Assembly (NCBI RefSeq): GCF_001949145.1
Contig: NW_019091397.1
Coordinates: forward strand, 1,049,627-1,069,072
DNA from: Acanthaster planci
Taxonomy: Eukaryota > Echinodermata > Asteroidea > Valvatida > Acanthasteridae
Length of the DNA: 19,446 nucleotides
Direction of reading: 5' to 3'
This document shows, piece by piece, positions 18,401-19,446 of this stretch (positions are counted from its first letter, which is position 1; each line of letters begins with the position of its first letter). A program made the position numbers and the translations under genes. The notes under the pieces are model-generated. The model was not told the origin of the DNA. It searched no databases and saw nothing but the letters and a program-made list of their open reading frames with translations.

Positions 18401-19410
18401 TCCTATTTTTTAACTTCTTTTATTCCCTAAATTAAAGGGAAAGTATACAAAATATTACAAAGATAAAGAATAAGGTCATTTAAAATTAATCGTTTCAAAT
18501 CCTTCTAAGACACCACTGTCAAAAATTGTCGTGATAAATTCGTTGGTCATTCATTTTATCAGTAGCCTAATTTAGGTAATCAAAAGACAACATTTATACT
18601 GTCTTTCAAGTCGGGCGGGTAGATATTAATTACGGACAAAAGTGGCCGTGTTGGTACGTTAAATCAGATCGGGTGGAATGATACCCCTCAGCCCAACGGG
18701 TTTTGCTTTTTCGAAAAACGCAACAGTTTTAGAATTACGGTACCGCCCTAGGAAGAACGCCATAGCCCTGGTAAAATCAGGGCTCATATGAATGGAATAA
18801 AATCTTTTCAAAATCTATTCTGTAATCGACTCAGAATGCAGCAGACACAATTAGAGATTCCAAGCTCACGCCTAAATATGAAACATTGACAACGGTGTGT
18901 CTTTCCACAGTTGTGAAGCCAGGCATGTGTCCCATGCCGGATCCAGATGCACCCGCTGGCATTTGTTCGGAGTTGTGTAGTGGAGATGTCAACTGCACTG
19001 GAAGCCAAAAGTGTTGCAGCAACGGTTGTGGACACACTTGTCAGGAACCTGCTTTCTGTATGTCTACAATTTAACCTCTCTCGGTGTTATTTTTGTAACT
19101 TTATTTATTTATCTTTTGGTTCAAATATGCACCATCAGCAAGTTGGGGGAAATTGTTCACAGGTAAAGCTCAATATCGAACTTTTTCGATGCAGTATTTC
19201 AGGTTGAATACTACCGTAACGGTAATCCAGTGGCTCCAACTAATCTGTTTTTATTGTCCCTTGTCATAGATAAAAAACCGGGCATGTGTCCCATGGTCCG
19301 GGAAGGCGTTTCGGGAATTTGTATGGAGATGTGCAGTGAAGATCGAAACTGTTCAGGCGTGCAGAAATGCTGTAGCAATGGTTGTGGACACACCTGTCAG
19401 GAACCTGTCT
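9464..19410 (+). CDS. Secreted multi-WAP, EGF-containing mosaic protein (5' part, 14 exons)
   Basis: Exons: 9464-9497, 10621-10705, 12529-12593, 12767-12922, 13277-13414, 13877-13990, 14377-14562, 15347-15517, 15917-16105, 16760-16918, 17524-17664, 18078-18227, 18911-19057, 19270-19410. All junctions are GT-AG and the join is one open frame of 625 complete codons, continuing past the right edge. Domain order is signal peptide (1-20), six-Cys segment (25-60), eight-Cys module A1 (63-113), WAP1 (116-157), EGF (160-197), modules A2 (206-255), A3 (263-312), A4 (320-377), then WAP2 to WAP6 (381-624). WAP domains are four-disulfide cores, many of which inhibit serine proteases or act in innate defence or shell matrix; which applies here is unknown. 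No transmembrane segment is seen. The 3' end is missing, so the full length is unknown. I do not recognise a named orthologue. Confidence 0.88.
9498..10620 (+). other. Intron 1
   Basis: 1123 bp from GTAAGT to TTACCTTCAG. AT-rich, with an A12 run near 10256-10267. I see no further exon or repeat family. Confidence 0.75.
10621..10705 (+). CDS. Exon 2: end of signal peptide and N-terminal Cys segment
   Basis: Encodes residues 12-39 plus two bases of codon 40. The signal peptide likely ends after V-Q-G at residue 20, which fits small residues at -3 and -1. The mature protein would then start T-D-P-L-C. It ends in phase 2 with GTAAGT, the only intron of this gene not in phase 1. Confidence 0.82.
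11492..11534 (-). repeat. G5/C5 inverted run with T6G7 tract
   Basis: A G5 run and a C5 run flank an alternating TA core, followed after 11 bp by T6G7. This is the fourth member of the C-run/A-run group in the window (minus-strand orientation). Confidence 0.5.
12005..12268 (-). mobile_element. tRNA-derived SINE, minus strand
   Basis: Read on the minus strand, a tRNA-like head contains an A-box-like GTTAGCGTAGTGGTT (plus positions 12244-12258) and, about 30 bp on, a degraded B box GGGTTAGATTGTC (12201-12213; consensus GGTTCRANTCC). A body follows with GGGTTTT-rich segments and the tail ends in A/T-rich DNA near 12005. This order, tRNA head, body, A-rich tail, is typical of SINEs. The body looks familiar from marine invertebrate SINEs, but I cannot assign a family. 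Both ends are approximate and no target-site duplication is clear. Confidence 0.65.
12529..12593 (+). CDS. Exon 3: second half of the N-terminal Cys segment
   Basis: The first base completes codon 40 (Cys) and the exon encodes residues to 61 (T-C-V-M-N-P ... C-V-Q-T-C-P). With exon 2 it forms a segment with Cys at 25, 37, 40, 42, 56 and 60. I do not recognise this as a named domain. Acceptor TAATACAG and donor GTGAGT are good, and it ends in phase 1. Confidence 0.78.
12767..12922 (+). CDS. Exon 4: eight-cysteine module A1
   Basis: Encodes residues 62-113. Cys 63, 72, 77, 83, 91, 96, 99 and 113 match modules A2 and A3 with conserved spacing C-x8-C-x4/5-C-x3-5-C-x7-C-x4-C-x2-C-x13-C. It is a phase 1-1 exon of 156 bp. 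The acceptor TTTGAAAG is less usual, but the eight cysteines and frame support it. I recognise the pattern as a recurring invertebrate extracellular module but cannot give it a family name. Confidence 0.82.
12923..13276 (+). other. Intron 4
   Basis: 354 bp, GTAAGA to TTTCCATAG. A-rich with no repeat or exon seen. Confidence 0.75.
13277..13414 (+). CDS. Exon 5: WAP domain 1
   Basis: Encodes residues 114-159. It begins H-K-P-G-M-C-P, the usual opening of a WAP domain, and has all eight Cys (120, 129, 133, 139, 145, 146, 150, 154), including the K-C-C and N-G-C-G motifs. Phase 1-1 exon of 138 bp with a GTACGT donor. The residue after the second Cys, which is P1 in elafin-type inhibitors, is Val130, followed by Asn rather than Met. 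Confidence 0.93.
13415..13876 (+). other. Intron 5
   Basis: 462 bp. No exon or clear repeat. It is less AT-rich than its neighbours around 13620-13820. Confidence 0.75.
13877..13990 (+). CDS. Exon 6: EGF-like domain
   Basis: Encodes residues 160-197 with six Cys (161, 166, 172, 184, 186, 195) spaced C-x4-C-x5-C-x11-C-x1-C-x8-C, including G-F-T-G before the last Cys. This is a standard EGF-like domain. The acidic N-terminal residues and the D/N of the calcium-binding type are absent, so it is probably not calcium-binding. Phase 1-1 exon of 114 bp. Confidence 0.93.
13991..14376 (+). other. Intron 6
   Basis: 386 bp of AT-rich sequence with nothing recognised, ending TTTGGACAG. Confidence 0.75.
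14377..14562 (+). CDS. Exon 7: eight-cysteine module A2
   Basis: Encodes residues 198-259, with Cys 206, 215, 221, 225, 233, 238, 241 and 255 in the module spacing. It shares with A3 the words A-R-C, C-G-x-C and G-x-H-V-N-C-T-S-G. Two potential N-glycosylation sequons, N214-C-T and N254-C-T, include module cysteines. Phase 1-1, 186 bp. Confidence 0.88.
14844..15036 (+). repeat. Diverged direct repeat pair, about 78 bp units
   Basis: A segment at 14844-14923 starting GATTTACTTGC and a segment at 14960-15036 starting GATTCACTTGC align along their length. Both end in AGACCGAATAATG. The second copy runs directly into the 61-bp tandem array. Confidence 0.6.
15037..15219 (+). repeat. 61-bp tandem repeat, three copies
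   Basis: Three adjacent units of exactly 61 bp (15037-15097, 15098-15158, 15159-15219) begin TACCGGTGATGATGGGACTT (TACTGG in the third) and end AGTGCTTTTAG or close variants. They differ by a few substitutions only and have no length change. A short intronic minisatellite. Confidence 0.9.
15347..15517 (+). CDS. Exon 8: eight-cysteine module A3
   Basis: Encodes residues 260-316, the cleanest copy of the module: Cys 263, 272, 277, 282, 290, 295, 298 and 312, with [24 protein letters not shown] and V-N-C-T. N311-C-T is a potential glycosylation sequon on the last Cys. Phase 1-1, 171 bp, donor GTACGC. Confidence 0.9.
15518..15916 (+). other. Intron 8
   Basis: 399 bp, no exon or repeat seen. Ends in TTCTTATCCAG. 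Confidence 0.75.
15917..16105 (+). CDS. Exon 9: divergent module A4, second Cys lost
   Basis: Encodes residues 317-379. It keeps C-P-P-G at 320-323 and C-P-A-H-P-R-A-Q-C at 340-348, so it belongs with A1-A3, but has seven Cys (320, 335, 340, 348, 353, 363, 377). The second Cys is absent (the segment reads V-E-N-P-V-N-T). The gap between the sixth and seventh is nine residues instead of two, with loss of the C-G-x-C motif. The final C-x13-C spacing is kept. Phase 1-1, 189 bp, with good splice sites and no stop, so it is not a pseudo-exon. Confidence 0.85.
16106..16759 (+). other. Intron 9
   Basis: 654 bp of AT-rich sequence with nothing recognised. Ends in AATCGTACAG. Confidence 0.75.
16760..16918 (+). 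CDS. Exon 10: WAP domain 2
   Basis: Encodes residues 380-432. Opens K-Q-G-R-C-P and has eight Cys (385, 398, 402, 408, 414, 415, 419, 424). It differs from the other WAPs: N-A-C-G-G-R-V-C replaces N-G-C-G-H-T-C, with one extra residue before the last Cys, and an acidic tail (D-P-E-M-D-M-E) follows. The putative P1 is Leu399. Phase 1-1, 159 bp. Confidence 0.92.
16919..17523 (+). other. Intron 10
   Basis: 605 bp, GTAAAT to GCACATTGTAG. Holds a plus-strand tRNA-derived SINE (about 17260-17480). No further exon. Confidence 0.75.
17260..17480 (+). mobile_element. tRNA-derived SINE, plus strand
   Basis: A degenerate A box (GGCAAGCTCGGT, 17274-17285) is followed at 17322-17332 by a perfect B box GGTTCGAGTCC. 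The B box lies in an intact T arm, GTGGG-TTCGAGT-CCCAC. The acceptor stem does not pair, so this is not a working tRNA gene. Next comes a 7-bp hairpin (CTTGTGG 17345-17351, CCACAAG 17356-17362, 4-base loop), then a body of unknown type. Both ends are approximate. An open frame on the opposite strand here reads [10 protein letters not shown], a common spurious translation of tRNA-type SINEs. Confidence 0.75.
17524..17664 (+). CDS. Exon 11: WAP domain 3
   Basis: Encodes residues 433-479, opening G-G-K-P-G-T-C-P, with eight Cys (439, 450, 454, 460, 466, 467, 471, 475) and [10 protein letters not shown] as in WAP5 and WAP6. Putative P1 is Val451, then Asp. Phase 1-1, 141 bp, donor GTAGCG (weak at +5). 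Confidence 0.93.
17665..18077 (+). other. Intron 11
   Basis: 413 bp of AT-rich sequence with no exon or repeat recognised. It ends in TGTGAGCAG. Confidence 0.75.
18078..18227 (+). CDS. Exon 12: WAP domain 4, second Cys lost
   Basis: Encodes residues 480-529. It opens E-Q-P-G-E-C-P and keeps the S-D-C and [11 protein letters not shown] core, but has only seven Cys (485, 502, 508, 515, 516, 520, 524). Where the second Cys should stand, four residues before Cys502, there is Pro498, and the segment between is longer and Met/Leu/His-rich. By elafin-type pairing (1-6, 2-7, 3-5, 4-8) Cys520 has no partner. The P1 loop is destroyed. Phase 1-1, 150 bp, good frame. An internal CTCCTCAG at about 18137 could act as an alternative acceptor but leads at once to a stop in the required frame. 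Confidence 0.87.
18228..18910 (+). other. Intron 12
   Basis: 683 bp, nothing recognised. Ends in GTCTTTCCACAG. Confidence 0.75.
18911..19057 (+). CDS. Exon 13: WAP domain 5
   Basis: Encodes residues 530-578, opening V-V-K-P-G-M-C-P-M, with all eight Cys (536, 548, 552, 558, 564, 565, 569, 573). The nucleotide sequence around the [10 protein letters not shown] core and Q-E-P is very close to exon 14, showing recent duplication. N557-C-T is a sequon on the fourth Cys. The split codon here starts with T, not G as at most other junctions. Phase 1-1, 147 bp. Confidence 0.94.
19270..19410 (+). CDS. Exon 14: WAP domain 6, last exon in the window
   Basis: Encodes residues 579-625, opening Y-K-K-P-G-M-C-P-M, with eight Cys (585, 596, 600, 606, 612, 613, 617, 621). 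The donor GTACGT at 19411 ends it in phase 1, so further coding exons lie beyond the window. N605-C-S is a sequon on the fourth Cys. Putative P1 is Met597. Intron 13 before it is only 212 bp. Confidence 0.94.
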
Positions 19411-19446
19411 GTACGTTCAAATTGATTTCTTCTTGGCCTTCGGTAC

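Overview
This window looks like genomic DNA from a marine invertebrate. It is AT-rich and intron-rich, carries tRNA-derived SINEs, and holds one long mosaic gene for a secreted cysteine-rich protein. A cnidarian (coral or anemone type) is my preferred guess from the protein style and the SINEs. A lancelet, hemichordate or mollusc cannot be excluded, because nothing here is diagnostic of a clade.

Positions 1 to about 9435 contain no coding region I can support. They hold repeat and structure features: four C-run/A-run tracts (two lie elsewhere in this half, one in intron 2), four near-palindromic 14-mers spaced about 21 bp apart (618-695), a 17-bp tandem repeat (1423-1490), three ACTCGAGT palindromes (1633-1685), a hairpin cluster (2315-2380), and a 560-bp fold-back element with about 105-bp inverted arms (4263-4822). 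A strong splice donor at 2235 could end a noncoding first exon, but this is weakly supported.

Positions 9436 to the right edge hold the 5' part of one plus-strand gene. I reconstruct 14 coding exons (9464-19410) that join in one open frame of 625 complete codons and run off the window. In order they encode a signal peptide, a short six-cysteine N-terminal segment, an eight-cysteine module (A1), WAP1, an EGF-like domain, three more of the eight-cysteine modules (A2, A3, A4), and WAP2 to WAP6. From exon 4 on, each exon is one whole domain, has a length divisible by three, and lies between phase-1 introns. This is the classic signature of exon shuffling and exon duplication.

The product is most likely secreted and extracellular: a protease-inhibitor-like or matrix protein, in the general style of perlwapin and WFDC-type proteins. 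The most interesting points are the recurrent eight-cysteine module that I cannot name, two modules that have each lost their second cysteine, and seven potential N-glycosylation sequons of the unusual form N-C-S/T sitting on conserved cysteines.

Introns carry two tRNA-derived SINEs (minus strand in intron 2, plus strand in intron 10) and a 61-bp unit repeated three times (intron 7).
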